A stretch of 64,000 nucleotides of DNA from positions 1 through 64,000 of the forward strand of contig NZ_GL892011.1 in NCBI RefSeq assembly GCF_000213575.1, given 5' to 3'. The notes under the pieces were generated by a model. The model ran no database searches, was not told the DNA's origin, and was given only the letters and a program-made list of their open reading frames with translations. The DNA is from Dysgonomonas mossii DSM 22836 (lineage in GTDB: Bacteria > Bacteroidota > Bacteroidia > Bacteroidales > Dysgonomonadaceae). Shown in pieces: positions 44,254-54,600 of the stretch (positions within the stretch are counted from its first letter, which is position 1; the number at the start of each line of letters is the position of its first letter). Made by a program: the position numbers and the translations under genes.

Positions 44254-44274
44254 AAACTACCAAGTTGGTAGTTT
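44254..44274 (-). terminator. Terminator behind rteC
   Basis: AAACTACCAA and TTGGTAGTTT pair perfectly around one base; on the minus strand a run of nine T follows. It lies 16 bp behind the rteC stop. Confidence 0.85.
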
Positions 44275-44289
44275 CTATGAAAAGAAAAT

Positions 44290-45141
44290 CTAAGAAGAAT
44301 CGTCTTCGTCTATTCGTCGTAAGAGATTCTCTATAATTATTTTTAAATATTTAGCCCGTTCCATCTTTCTATCCTTTATTGATATATATGTTCTGTAATA
44401 TTCTCCTAAGTCAACATTGAACAAAGTTTCTAATCCTATCATTATTTCTTTAATATCGGCTTTTCCTCGGTTTACATATTTACTTGAATCAAATCCATAT
44501 CCTAATTCTACTAAAGCGATTAATGGCCCCGTCCATTTTAGATCACTGACCGGAAATGAAGATCTATTTTTATTTATTATAATTTGTTTTTCTATCTGAT
44601 GCATTTTTTTATTGAGATAAATGCGCAGCATTTCATTACAGATAATTTTTGCTACTTTATAATCATATCCGGTTGAAAAATACTTATCCATTATAAAGTG
44701 AACGCTGTCTATGCAAAGTTTATACGATTTTTTCTTTCTCAGAAAATAATGTTCGTCTAAATATGTTGATTTTGACCTGTAGTATTGGTAAAAATCTATG
44801 TTCCGTTCAAAAAAATAAGTAAGACTCTCTTGTTCATTTTCATAGTAACTTTTTAATGTATCATTACTTCCATTTGGACATTTTAATTCAATTGTGTGTA
44901 CTTTATTGAAATATAGCAAAAACCCTAATACTTCGGGTTTGATTTCTTTAAAAAAACATATTTCATCAGATGAATCGATTGAGTTTAAAGAAAGAAAATA
45001 ACTTCTCATTTTTTCCAAACAATCATTCAAGAAATTTATCATCGATTCAGCTTCTTCTATGGAAATATTACAACTTTCCATATCAACCATTTCCAATTCT
45101 GTATGTACTACTTTTAATATTTCTGAATTATATTCTTTCAT
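44290..45141 (-). CDS. rteC: RteC-family transfer regulator
   Basis: A 283-residue protein when started at MKEYNSEILKVV (45141); 14 codons further upstream are open but not family-like. The body has CPNGSNDTLKSYYENEQESLTYFFERNIDFYQYYRS, the ...TYLDEHYFLRKK block, and the conserved end LKWTGPLIALVELGYGFDSSKYVNRGKADIKEIMIGLETLFNVDLGEYYRTYISIKDRK. In CTnDOT RteC is the activator of the excision operon and is itself under the RteA/RteB two-component pair. No rteA or rteB is visible nearby, so control must differ here. Confidence 0.87.
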   Translation of the reverse strand: MKEYNSEILKVVHTELEMVDMESCNISIEEAESMINFLNDCLEKMRSYFLSLNSIDSSDEICFFKEIKPEVLGFLLYFNKVHTIELKCPNGSNDTLKSYYENEQESLTYFFERNIDFYQYYRSKSTYLDEHYFLRKKKSYKLCIDSVHFIMDKYFSTGYDYKVAKIICNEMLRIYLNKKMHQIEKQIIINKNRSSFPVSDLKWTGPLIALVELGYGFDSSKYVNRGKADIKEIMIGLETLFNVDLGEYYRTYISIKDRKMERAKYLKIIIENLLRRIDEDDSS

Positions 45142-45242
45142 TTTAAAATTCGAAAGATTTAAATTTAAGCATATGAAAGCCAAAAATATACCTGTAATAT
45201 AATTTTAGTTTTATTATTAAAAACGTCAAAATTATGATAAAG

Positions 45243-45293
45243 CACACCGACATATATACTCCAATTTATCAGGTTATTTCATATGCCGGTGTG
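45243..45293. terminator. Large imperfect hairpin between the Cu-ATPase and rteC
   Basis: CACACCGACATAT (45243-45255) pairs with ATATGCCGGTGTG (45281-45293) with one mismatch. It stands 62 bp behind the ATPase stop and upstream of rteC, at the border of element core and metal cargo. Confidence 0.45.
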
Positions 45294-45354
45294 ACACTTA
45301 ACAGAATCAAATAAAAACAATTAAAATTTCCATCAGGTAATGAATAAATAGAAT

Positions 45355-47649
45355 TTATTTCATTCGCAACATTAATGCATTTATAGCGACTATCACTGTA
45401 CTGACGGACATTAGCACAGCTCCTATGGCTGGACTAAGGATAATACCTACAGGAGCGAGAACTCCTGCTGCCAATGGTATAGCGATAATATTGTACCCTG
45501 CTCCCCACCATAGATTTTGTACCATTTTGTTCGATGTGTTCTTTGCGAGCGAAAGAAAATGAATAATGTCATACGGATTGCTTTTTACCAATATCACATC
45601 TGCCGAATCTATTGCAACATCTGTTCCGGCGCCTATAGCCACGCCAATATCTGCGCGAGCCAGAGCTGGGGCATCATTCACCCCATCACCCACCATCATA
45701 ATAGTTTTACCTTTATGTTGGTATTCCAAAATAACTTTCTCTTTGTTTTCAGGTAAGAGGGAAGCAAATACATCGTTAATACCTACTCGTTCGGCAACAG
45801 ACTTTGCAGAGGCCTCATTATCTCCTGTTAGCATGACTGGGGTAATGTTTTCTTTATGAAGTTCCTCCACAGTCCGTTTTGCTTCCGGTTTAATCTGATC
45901 ACCTTGAGCTATTAAGCCTGCAACTTCATTATTGATTAAAAGGTAGCTTATGGAATTACCTTTTCCTGCCAAGTCATTAAACAGGGATTTATCATATAGT
46001 ATTGCGTTTTTATCCAGATATGCAGCAGTGACAATCTTCGCTTCCTGCCCACTTACTGTACCCGATAGACCTGTTCCGCTTATCAGAGTTACATTTTCAG
46101 CCTTTGGTATATCTGTTTTGTACTCTTTAGCCTTATCCAAAATACCCACTGCCAACGGATGATTAGAATGCACTTCCATTGCCGCCATTGTTTTCAGTAT
46201 ATCTGCATCACTCCATCTATCCGAAAGACTTTTTACAACAGAAACGCGGAAATTCCCTTCAGTGAGTGTACCCGTTTTATCCATAGTTACAACGGATATA
46301 TCCTTTGCTTTTTCCAATGCATTGCGGTTGCGGATCAGCAGGCCATGTGTAGCTCCCAATGATGTGGAACGAGCAACGACAAGTGGTATCGCCAGTCCTA
46401 AAGCATGTGGGCAGGCAATAATAAACACTGTTACCATCCTTTCCAATGCGATATTTATATCTTTGTCGATAATATACCAAACAATAAATGCAGTGATACC
46501 TACTATCAATGCTATATAAAAGAGTCCTTTGGCTACTTTATCGGAAATGGATTCCGCTCGTGATTTTTCTTGTTGGGCTTGTCCTACTAGTTTCATCACC
46601 TGTGCCAAATAACCCGATTCGCCTGTGCCTGTCACTTCTATTACGATAGAGCCCGAACCATTGACCGAGCCGCCTATTACGGTTGTTCCTTCGTTTTTCT
46701 TTATGGCTTTGGCTTCACCGGTTACCATTGATTCATTAACAGATGTTTCACCGGATATAACTTTCCCGTCGGCAGGCACTTTTTCTCCTGCCTTTACCAT
46801 TACATGCTGCCCTTCCTGTATTTGTTGAAGAGGAACATCATTAATACTTCCGTCAGGTTGTACCAGATGCGCACTTCCAGGCAACAACTCAGCCATTTTC
46901 TGTAATGCGTTTCCTGCATTACCGACCGCCTTCATTTCTATCCAATGACCGAGTAACATAATAACAATCAGTGTCGCCAATTCCCAAAAGAAATCCATTC
47001 GGTGGCCCGGCACTTGCAGAATGTAATTGCTAACAAAAGCGTACACACTGTATATGTAAGAAACAGTGATACCCATTGAAATCAATGTCATCATGGCCGG
47101 ATTTTTCGTTTTTAGTTCACCTATAGCTCCAGTGAGGAACGGCCATCCGCCGTAAAAGTATAGGAATGAAGCTAACAACAGCACTACCCAATATGAACCT
47201 TCGAACGAAAGGGTAAAAGGTAGTTTCATCCCCATCATGGGGGAAAACAGAATAATCGGTATTGCTACGATAAGGGAAATCCAGAATTTCTGTTTAAGAT
47301 TTCCCATATGTGCCATATGTCCTCCTGCATGGTCATGATTTTGGTGGCCATGTTCCAATGGTATAGACATACCAGTATGGTCATGCCCTTGATGCATACT
47401 GTTCATTTCTACATGATCAGGGTTATTATTATGTGACACATTTTGAGCAATTTCTATAGTATAATCGCCAACTTTCGATAAGGCATCCTGCAAAACTTCC
47501 GTAGGTATGTGTTTATCCATCCTGATGATGGCTACCGGAGGATCAAGAGTAACAGTTGCATGAATGCCTTCAATCGCATTCAGTGCTTTTTCCACACTGG
47601 AACGGCAATGACCACATGTCATACCGCCTATTGTATATGTATGTTTCAT
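45355..47649 (-). CDS. copB: Copper-type P1B ATPase with CPH motif (CopB-like)
   Basis: A 764-residue protein. Residues 1-65 are an HMA domain with GMTCGHC; residues 75-118 are His/Met-rich. The membrane part carries [13 protein letters not shown] at about 411, so the ion site is CPH (P1B-3) instead of the CPC of Cop[10 protein letters not shown] at about 455 holds the phosphorylated Asp, [20 protein letters not shown] and [20 protein letters not shown] complete the ATP domain. P1B-3 pumps export Cu or Ag from the cytoplasm. It is the last gene of the leftward copper cluster and probably passes metal to the exported HMA proteins and CusCBA. Confidence 0.92.
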   Translation of the reverse strand: MKHTYTIGGMTCGHCRSSVEKALNAIEGIHATVTLDPPVAIIRMDKHIPTEVLQDALSKVGDYTIEIAQNVSHNNNPDHVEMNSMHQGHDHTGMSIPLEHGHQNHDHAGGHMAHMGNLKQKFWISLIVAIPIILFSPMMGMKLPFTLSFEGSYWVVLLLASFLYFYGGWPFLTGAIGELKTKNPAMMTLISMGITVSYIYSVYAFVSNYILQVPGHRMDFFWELATLIVIMLLGHWIEMKAVGNAGNALQKMAELLPGSAHLVQPDGSINDVPLQQIQEGQHVMVKAGEKVPADGKVISGETSVNESMVTGEAKAIKKNEGTTVIGGSVNGSGSIVIEVTGTGESGYLAQVMKLVGQAQQEKSRAESISDKVAKGLFYIALIVGITAFIVWYIIDKDINIALERMVTVFIIACPHALGLAIPLVVARSTSLGATHGLLIRNRNALEKAKDISVVTMDKTGTLTEGNFRVSVVKSLSDRWSDADILKTMAAMEVHSNHPLAVGILDKAKEYKTDIPKAENVTLISGTGLSGTVSGQEAKIVTAAYLDKNAILYDKSLFNDLAGKGNSISYLLINNEVAGLIAQGDQIKPEAKRTVEELHKENITPVMLTGDNEASAKSVAERVGINDVFASLLPENKEKVILEYQHKGKTIMMVGDGVNDAPALARADIGVAIGAGTDVAIDSADVILVKSNPYDIIHFLSLAKNTSNKMVQNLWWGAGYNIIAIPLAAGVLAPVGIILSPAIGAVLMSVSTVIVAINALMLRMK

Positions 47650-47670
47650 GTCTGGCTTCTTTTTATAAGA

Positions 47671-47693
47671 GGAATGCTCAATCGGAGCATTCC
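47671..47693. terminator. Hairpin before the P-type ATPase gene
   Basis: GGAATGCTC (47671-47679) and GAGCATTCC (47685-47693) pair perfectly. The position between the HMA gene and the ATPase suggests partial termination or RNA processing. Confidence 0.5.
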
Positions 47694-47757
47694 CTTTAAA
47701 TATAATACTCGCATATCCCGGTTATTTATTTACCGTTTAATATATTTCTAACAGGAT

Positions 47758-48168
47758 TTACCTGTATTTACAACAGCCGGGTAGGGCATTATACGTTTTT
47801 TTATCTGTTTTATCCTTCTCTGTATCATGTCCCACTTTAGCAATAGCCTTACTTATTGCCTCAATAGACGTTTTCTTTTCGTCAAAGTTAAGGTGTAGTT
47901 CTTTCGTCTTTTTATCCCAAATAGCTGAAGACACGCCTTCCACACTTAATGCGGCAGTCTCAATGCGTTTTTTACACATATCACACTTACCCTCTACTTT
48001 GAGCATAGCATGGGCATCTTTCACCGCCTCACTTTTTTCATGTTGATGATGTCCTCCATGTCCGGCATGTATTGTATCTTTTTTTTGCAGGCTATCCTGA
48101 TTGTTAGCATTAAGGCTGTTTACCGATAAAAATGTAATCGCTGCTATAAACAAAATTATTTTTTTCAT
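47758..48168 (-). CDS. Exported HMA-domain metallochaperone 1
   Basis: A 136-residue protein with a signal peptide (ILFIAAITFLSVNSLNA) and a His-rich linker (HAGHGGHHQHEK). The HMA domain at about 52-120 has the binding loop EGKCDMCKKRIETAALSVEGVSSAIWDKKTKELHLNFDEKKTSIEAISKAIAKVGHDTE, then a Cys-Cys end LPGCCKYR. It would bind Cu(I) or Ag(I) in the periplasm. A close paralogue lies 34 bp upstream. Confidence 0.87.
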   Translation of the reverse strand: MKKIILFIAAITFLSVNSLNANNQDSLQKKDTIHAGHGGHHQHEKSEAVKDAHAMLKVEGKCDMCKKRIETAALSVEGVSSAIWDKKTKELHLNFDEKKTSIEAISKAIAKVGHDTEKDKTDKKTYNALPGCCKYR

Positions 48169-48202
48169 TTCATTTTTATTTTAATTGATTAATCATTTGT
48201 AT

Positions 48203-48601
48203 TTATTTTCTGTATTTGCAACAGTTAGGCAGTGCATCATATGTTGTCTGGTCAGCCGTATCCCTATCCGTATCATGTCCGACTTTGGCAATCGCCTTAC
48301 TGATGGCATCCATATTTGTTTGATGTGGATCGAAATTCAGGTGTAGTTCCTTTTTTTCTATATCCCACATAGCTGAAGATACGCCTTTGACACTTTTGGC
48401 TGCGGTCTCTATCCGTTCTTTACACGTTTCACAAAGTCCCTGTACGCCCAACATGGCATGTTCATCCTGATGATGTTCATTACCCGATTGAGCCACCGTT
48501 TCCGTTTTGGCAGTATCATTACTTGATGCGTTTTTTGAGTTGCACGCACTAAAAGACAGGATGCCTAATCCCAATACTATAACTAAAACATACTTCTTCA
48601 T
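48203..48601 (-). CDS. HMA-domain lipoprotein metallochaperone 2
   Basis: A 132-residue protein with a lipobox (LGLGILSFSACNSK, Cys20), hence membrane-anchored. The HMA domain (LGVQGLCETCKERIETAAKSVKGVSSAMWDIEKKELHLNFDPHQTNMDAISKAIAKVGHDTD) and the end LPNCCKYRK are highly similar to the 47758 product, showing a tandem duplication. The metal loop has CETC. Confidence 0.87.
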   Translation of the reverse strand: MKKYVLVIVLGLGILSFSACNSKNASSNDTAKTETVAQSGNEHHQDEHAMLGVQGLCETCKERIETAAKSVKGVSSAMWDIEKKELHLNFDPHQTNMDAISKAIAKVGHDTDRDTADQTTYDALPNCCKYRK

Positions 48602-48638
48602 TTTATTCTGATTTTAAATTATTAATATTCCATTATTT

Positions 48639-48747
48639 CTATTTTCTATATTTACAGTAATCGGGGAATGCGTCATAAACTACTTTAGTAGCTTTTTTAT
48701 GCGTTCCTTAGATATTTCACATAGTTTCTGCACATTTATCATGGCAT
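48639..48747 (-). pseudogene. Third HMA paralogue, internally deleted
   Basis: The minus strand reads HAMINVQKLCEISKERIKKLL and then VVYDAFPDYCKYRK plus stop. These match the start of the HMA domain and the very end of the 48203 product, with about 50 residues missing between them and the second loop Cys replaced by Ser. It has no signal peptide. It follows the adaptor stop directly. Confidence 0.75.
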
Positions 48748-48748
48748 G

Positions 48749-50134
48749 TTACTTCTGCATAGAAGACATATCATGTCCTTCATGCCCAGTTGAAGTTTCG
48801 GATTGGTTTGTACCTGATGAACCACCCGACATATTGTGACCTTCGTGTCCAGTAACAGGACGGGATGCTTCGGTATTCATCATGCTGCGTTTTCCTTCGA
48901 GTTGCGCACTGGCATCAATAGTAAAGGCTCCGTTAGTTACAATCTCATCTCCTTCATTTACACCCGAAAGCACAACATACGAATCGCCGAGTGAAGGGCC
49001 GAGTTCAATTTCATGCAGCATAAATGCTGGAGACTGTGTATTCGGCTGTTTCACATAGACAATCGAACGTTTCCCTGTCCATAACACAGATGATTTTGGT
49101 ATGACAACTTCATTATTGAATTGTTTCAATGGGGCTTTGATAATGGCATTGGCATACATTTCTGGCTTTAATTGCATACCGGAGTTGGCTGTTTCTACCC
49201 GAATTTTAGCTGTACGGGTCGTTCTATCCAATATCGGATCAATAAAGGATATTCGGCCTGTAAATGTTTTACCGGGTACAGCCTGTAACGTAAAATCAAT
49301 TTTATCCCCGACTTTAAGGAAGGGCAGATCTACTTCATAGGCATCGAACATAGCCCATACTTGTGACAGGTTGGCTATATCAAAAAGGACACTACCTTGA
49401 TTAATATAATCTCCTTGGCTCACTTTTTTACTTACTACAATACCGCCAGTATTGGCTTTTATTTCCACCAATGCAGATACATTACCCGATTGCTCTACCC
49501 TTGCTATCTGTTCATCTGTCAATTTCCACAGGCGCAGTTTTTCACGTGCCGCCTGAATTAAGGCAGGTTGTACTGATTGCATTTTAGCAGCTTCCAATAA
49601 TTCCTGTTGTGCACTTAACAATTCGGGAGAGTAAATTGTAGCAATTGTTTGCCCTTGCTTCACACTTTCTCCGGTAAAATTGATAAAGAGTTTTTCAATC
49701 CGTCCACTGACATGGGATGTCTGTGATTGTGACAATCGTTCATCAGCTTGTATCGTACCATACAACTGAATGTCTTTTATCGGATTTTGGCGGCTGATTA
49801 CAGTCGTTTGTATATTAGCCAGAGCGGCAGCTTCTTTTGACAATTGAATTGCTTTTGGGTCAATCGCCTCATCAGCGCTATCTGACGTTTTCAACGGAAT
49901 CAAATCCATACCGCAAATAGGGCATTTACCAGGTTTATTTTGCCTTATTTGTGGGTGCATGGCACAAGTCCAGATTTGTTCTGTACCTTCCTCGTGTACA
50001 TGCTCAGTTACTTCATTATGATTATTGGATGAGCCTCCGAATATCAGCCATCCGATAAATAGTCCTGCAATGAGTATCAATCCGTACTTGATATAATTAT
50101 TATTGATTATCTTTTTAAATTTATTCGTTTCCAT
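48749..50134 (-). CDS. cusB: CusB-like periplasmic adaptor of the metal RND pump
   Basis: A 461-residue protein with an N-terminal membrane anchor (YGLILIAGLFIGWLIFGG). Residues about 52-82 are the small heavy-metal-binding domain WTCAMHPQIRQNKPGKCPICGMDLIPL. The adaptor body follows: lipoyl-like parts (GRIEKLFINFTGESVKQGQTIATIYSPELLSAQQELL), barrel and membrane-proximal domains. The tail is Met/His-rich (TGHEGHNMSGG, TGHEGHDMSSMQK) and suits capture of Cu/Ag. It overlaps the upstream cusC by 14 bp. Confidence 0.9.
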   Translation of the reverse strand: METNKFKKIINNNYIKYGLILIAGLFIGWLIFGGSSNNHNEVTEHVHEEGTEQIWTCAMHPQIRQNKPGKCPICGMDLIPLKTSDSADEAIDPKAIQLSKEAAALANIQTTVISRQNPIKDIQLYGTIQADERLSQSQTSHVSGRIEKLFINFTGESVKQGQTIATIYSPELLSAQQELLEAAKMQSVQPALIQAAREKLRLWKLTDEQIARVEQSGNVSALVEIKANTGGIVVSKKVSQGDYINQGSVLFDIANLSQVWAMFDAYEVDLPFLKVGDKIDFTLQAVPGKTFTGRISFIDPILDRTTRTAKIRVETANSGMQLKPEMYANAIIKAPLKQFNNEVVIPKSSVLWTGKRSIVYVKQPNTQSPAFMLHEIELGPSLGDSYVVLSGVNEGDEIVTNGAFTIDASAQLEGKRSMMNTEASRPVTGHEGHNMSGGSSGTNQSETSTGHEGHDMSSMQK

Positions 50135-51626
50135 AATATGTGTTATTTACGTTTTGTTCTGTATCCTTAAATGAAATCAGCTTTTGGATGGATGCCACCA
50201 TTGTATTGTAACTTGCGACTGCTTCGGCTTTTTTGAGTTGATAATCCAACAGTTGCCGTTGAACCTGTATGACATTGGTTAGATCGCTTTTTCCTGCAAC
50301 AAATTCCTGTACAACCAAATTGTAGGTTGTTTCAGCAAGGTCTGACTGTTTTTTATAAAGCGAAATTTTACGGGAAGCATCATCCAATAGGTGCTTTGTC
50401 TTATATAATTCAGATTCTATCGCATTGTAAGTATTGGCGTACTTCTCTTTACTGGCTTGCCACCAAAATTTACTTTCGCGTTGTTGTGCCTTATACTTGT
50501 TACGATAAAGTGGGATACTAACTGAAATCATCGGCATAATCATATCCTTTCCGTTCATATCGCCCATTCCAAACATCGGATCATCCGTTTTTTTATTAAG
50601 CATATATTGTACTCCAATACCGAACATTGGATAACTCATCTTTTTATCCATTTCGGCTTTAGCTTTATAGGCAAGCCCTTCTTCATTAATCATTCCCAGC
50701 ATAGGGTTCTGATCACTAATCTTTGTCATAGCTTCAGGATCGAAAAGGAATGAGAGTTGCTCAAAGGCTTCGGGTATTTGTATTTCGCTGTCGGCGGAAC
50801 GGTTCAGTAAAGCATTGAACTTTGCTTTTTCCGCTTTTATTTCCGAAAGAATACTTTCTATATTATTATCCAATTCAGCTATTTCCAACTGGATACGTAA
50901 TACATCGGACATACCTCCCGAAGCCGAGTTACTCATACCTGATGACATACTACTACCTGAACTGCCCATCGAAGACATACTTGTACTCTGAGTGGTTGCT
51001 TGAGAACCAGCTGAAGACATACCGCTTCCCATCGAGGACATACTACCTCCACTTCCAACCGGAGGTGTACTGGTCGGCTGGGTTGGGGCAGAAATTGAGT
51101 ACCCTGCTCCTGAACCAGCTGATGGAGACGAAAATTTACGCAACGCTAATTGTTCCAACTGAGTCAGCAGGGCTTTATTATCCCTGTTATTCATTAATTT
51201 CTGTTGAAGGCTGCAAAGGATAAACCACTGAGTGTATATTTCCAGATAAAGGTTATCCCTTGTTTCACGGAATTTTTCGAATGACATTTTTGCCATATGG
51301 GTGGCTTCGGTCTGTGCAGCTTTCTTTGTACCAAACCATGGGAACATCTGCATCAGTTTGAACTCGGCAACTTGTTTTCCTCCGATAATATCCATCGGTT
51401 CAAGGAAAAAGCCCATTTCAAGTTCAGGGTCTTGATAAGCTCCTGCTTGTGGGATTTTTTGCAGCGATGCCTTATAAACCATAAAATCGGCTTTAACACC
51501 GGGGTTATTTGAGGCTGCAATTTTGAGATAATGGCTAAGCGAATCAGCAGTTTGTGCTGAAACTGCACCGGTTGCCATTATCATCATTAATAGCATTGTT
51601 AAATATTTGATTCTTATTGTTGTCAT
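50121..51626 (-). CDS. cusC: CusC-like TolC-family outer-membrane factor with Met/Ser/Gly insert
   Basis: A 501-residue protein with a signal peptide (LTMLLMMIMATGAVSAQ). The TolC pattern is present: SLSHYLKIAASNNPGVKADFMVYKASLQKIPQAGAYQDPELEMGFF and later the second half with QSDLAETTYNLVVQEFVAGKSDLTNVIQVQRQLLDYQL. Between about residues 165 and 245 lies a low-complexity insert of SSMGSGM units, rich in Met, Ser and Gly, absent from normal TolC proteins; Met clusters bind Cu(I). It forms the outer-membrane duct of the pump. Confidence 0.88.
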   Translation of the reverse strand: MTTIRIKYLTMLLMMIMATGAVSAQTADSLSHYLKIAASNNPGVKADFMVYKASLQKIPQAGAYQDPELEMGFFLEPMDIIGGKQVAEFKLMQMFPWFGTKKAAQTEATHMAKMSFEKFRETRDNLYLEIYTQWFILCSLQQKLMNNRDNKALLTQLEQLALRKFSSPSAGSGAGYSISAPTQPTSTPPVGSGGSMSSMGSGMSSAGSQATTQSTSMSSMGSSGSSMSSGMSNSASGGMSDVLRIQLEIAELDNNIESILSEIKAEKAKFNALLNRSADSEIQIPEAFEQLSFLFDPEAMTKISDQNPMLGMINEEGLAYKAKAEMDKKMSYPMFGIGVQYMLNKKTDDPMFGMGDMNGKDMIMPMISVSIPLYRNKYKAQQRESKFWWQASKEKYANTYNAIESELYKTKHLLDDASRKISLYKKQSDLAETTYNLVVQEFVAGKSDLTNVIQVQRQLLDYQLKKAEAVASYNTMVASIQKLISFKDTEQNVNNTYYGNE

Positions 51627-51640
51627 AATACAATCTGTTT

Positions 51641-54600
51641 TTATTCTTTTATTTTACCGTGTTTTTTTATTGCTGATTCACGCCACCAACATTGAAACAC
51701 TGGAACTACGAACATAGTCATCGACTGGATAAGCATACCCCCAAAAGTAGGGATGGCCATCGGAACCATAATATCCGCTCCTTTACCAGTCGACGTTAGT
51801 ACCGGAAGTAAGGCAATAAGTGCAGTTGCCGTAGTCATAGCAGCAGGGCGTACTCGTCTTAATCCAGCATGAACTACAGCCTCTCTAATTTCATCTTTGG
51901 TATGTGGGTCACGTTCAAGGAAAGTATCATGGATATATGTACCCATTAATACACCGTCATTGGTGGCAATGCCGAATAAAGCAATAAATCCTACCCAGAC
52001 AGCAATACTCAGGTTTATCTGATGCATTTGAAACAGGTCGCGCATATTCATATCCCCGATTGAGAAGTTCATAAACCAAGGCTCTCCATAAAGCCACAGC
52101 AGGATAAATCCTCCGGCAAAAGCTACGATTACTCCGGAAAAGTGGATCAATGATGCTGTAACGGTTTTGAACTGGAAATACAATATCAATAAGATAGCCA
52201 GCAAACTTAACGGTATAACAACCAATAGTCGATTAGCAGCCCTTTTTTGTTGTTCATAATTTCCAGCAAACTTATAAGATACACCTTTGGGTAATTCTAA
52301 CTGCCCAGATGCTATTTTATCTTTAAGTATCTTGTCAGCTTCCTTAACAACATCTACTTCAGCTTTCCCTGCCACTTTATCAAAGATAACATAACCAAGC
52401 AAGAAGGTATTTTCACTTTGGATCATCTGCGCTCCTTTGGTATATTCTATATCTGCTACTTCCTGTAAAGGAATCTGGGCTCCGGTTGCTGTAGGTACAA
52501 TCAGTTTAGCCAATTCTTCGGGATTATCTCTCAATTCCCTCGGATACCTTAAACGCACAGGAAAACGTTCACGCCCTTCTACGGTTGTGGTCAGGGGCAT
52601 TCCTCCTACTGCCGCACCGATCACATCTTGTAAATCTGCCACGGTAATGCCATAACGCGCCATATTCTGACGGTTTAGTTTTATTTCAATATAGGGTGCT
52701 CCGACCGCACGATCATAAAATACAGTAGATGAAAGAATCGACGGAATATCTTTCAAGGCTGTTTCCAATGCTTTACCACCTTGCTCAATGGATTCCAAAT
52801 CGGGTCCTGATACTTTTAATCCCATCGGCGCACGCATACCTGTCGAAAGCATAACCAAACGGGCTTCTATAGGTTGTAATTTGGGCGAGGATGTAAGTCC
52901 GGGCATATGGGTTACGTTCACAATTTCCTGCCAAATATCATCCGCTTTTTTAATGTGAGGGCGCCACTGGCGGAAATAATCTCCTTTGCTGTTGATAACA
53001 AGACTATCGGCAGGTAGTAGGCGGAAACCATCTTTTGGATTATAAGTACCTCCACCTTTTAAAAGAAATTCACCATTACTATTAACTTTAAATCGTTGCC
53101 GATGCCCATCTTCGTCCAGTATATATTCGCTACGGTAGTTAATCGTATTTTCAAACATTTGGGTTGGAGCCGGGTCGAGTGCAGAATTGACACGTCCCCA
53201 TTTACCTACGGTTATATCGACTTCGGGGATATTGGAAATACGCTTATCCAGTGTTTCTATAAATTGTAAATTCTGCTCTATACCCGTATGTGGCATGCTG
53301 GTTGGCATCAAAAGGAACGAGCCTTCGTTCAGGCTTGGCATAAATTCTTCACCGATGCCAGGGAAACGTTCACTCGAAGCCTGCCAGAAAGTAGTCTGTC
53401 TGAAACTCTTCCAGCCTACGGTTTCAAACCCTTTGGCGACAAAACCGAATGTTGTATCGAATCCCAACCATATCATAATACCAAAGAATACCGTAACCAG
53501 AGGTATAAGCATAAATTTCCAACGATGTTCCAAGCACCAACGTAAGATACGTTCGTAATAAATTACCAATATCCATAACAAGGCTAAGATTATACTTATA
53601 GCTACAAGAACAAATATCAGGTTTAAAAAGAATCCTTCCTGTGGGCCAATAGGTAGCCATTCGATAGTCAGGTAATAGACGGCAACCAGAATGGCAATGC
53701 CTATATTTATATAAGTAGGTATCTTCTTATTCGTCCAACGGTTGGCAAGGAAGTTATTTAGTCCGAATAGAGTGAGTGCTAACGCAGCAAATACACCTGT
53801 AAAGACAAACAACAGAATACCTCCAGCTATCAAGATAATATTAGCAATTCTACGCATCTGGGCGGAAGTTACTTTAATGGAAAATGCATAATAGGCCAGT
53901 GTTGGTAACAGGCTTAGCCCCAGTAGTAATGCTGATACAAGTGCAAAGGTCTTTGTAAATGCTAGCGGATGGAATAATTTCCCCTCTTGTGCCTGCATGG
54001 CAAAGACCGGCAGGAAGCTCACAATGGTTGTAAGCATAGCTGTAGTAATAGCCCCCGAAACTTCTCTAACACTTTTATATATCAGATTCGCAAAGGCTTT
54101 CCCTTTAGAAATACCTTCATTTTCAGGCATTTCCATATGCCGGATAATATTCTCTACAAAGACGACTCCGACATCTATCATGACCCCGATAGCGATAGCA
54201 ATACCCGACAGTGCAACAATATTAGCTTCAATCCCTGTATAACGCATGATTATAAAGGTCGCTAATACTGTTATAGGGAGCATGGCGGAAATTACAACTG
54301 ATGCACGTAGATTAAAGACTAATACTATTACAACAATAATACAAATCAGTATTTCGTGAGAAAGAGCGGTTTCCAGCGTCCCTATAGTTTCTTGTATCAG
54401 TCCTGACCTGTCATAGAAAGGAACAACAGTAACTTTCGATATAGTTCCGTCTGCCAGCGTTTTTTGTGGCAATCCAGCTTCCATCTCTTTGATTTTTGCT
54501 TTTACATTGTCGATAACTTGCATTGGATTAGAACCATAGCGGGCAACCACAACGCCGCCGACAGCTTCGACACCTTCTTTATCCAGACCACCTCGACGTG

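Noticed and set aside
44111-44263. N-terminal extension of the second HTH protein
   Set aside because: The added residues are Lys/Phe/Gln-rich and unlike the family; ATG at 44110 has a suitable A-rich leader.
45355-47649. CopA (CPC-type) identity of the P-ATPase
   Set aside because: The membrane motif is CPH, which places it in the CopB-like P1B-3 group.
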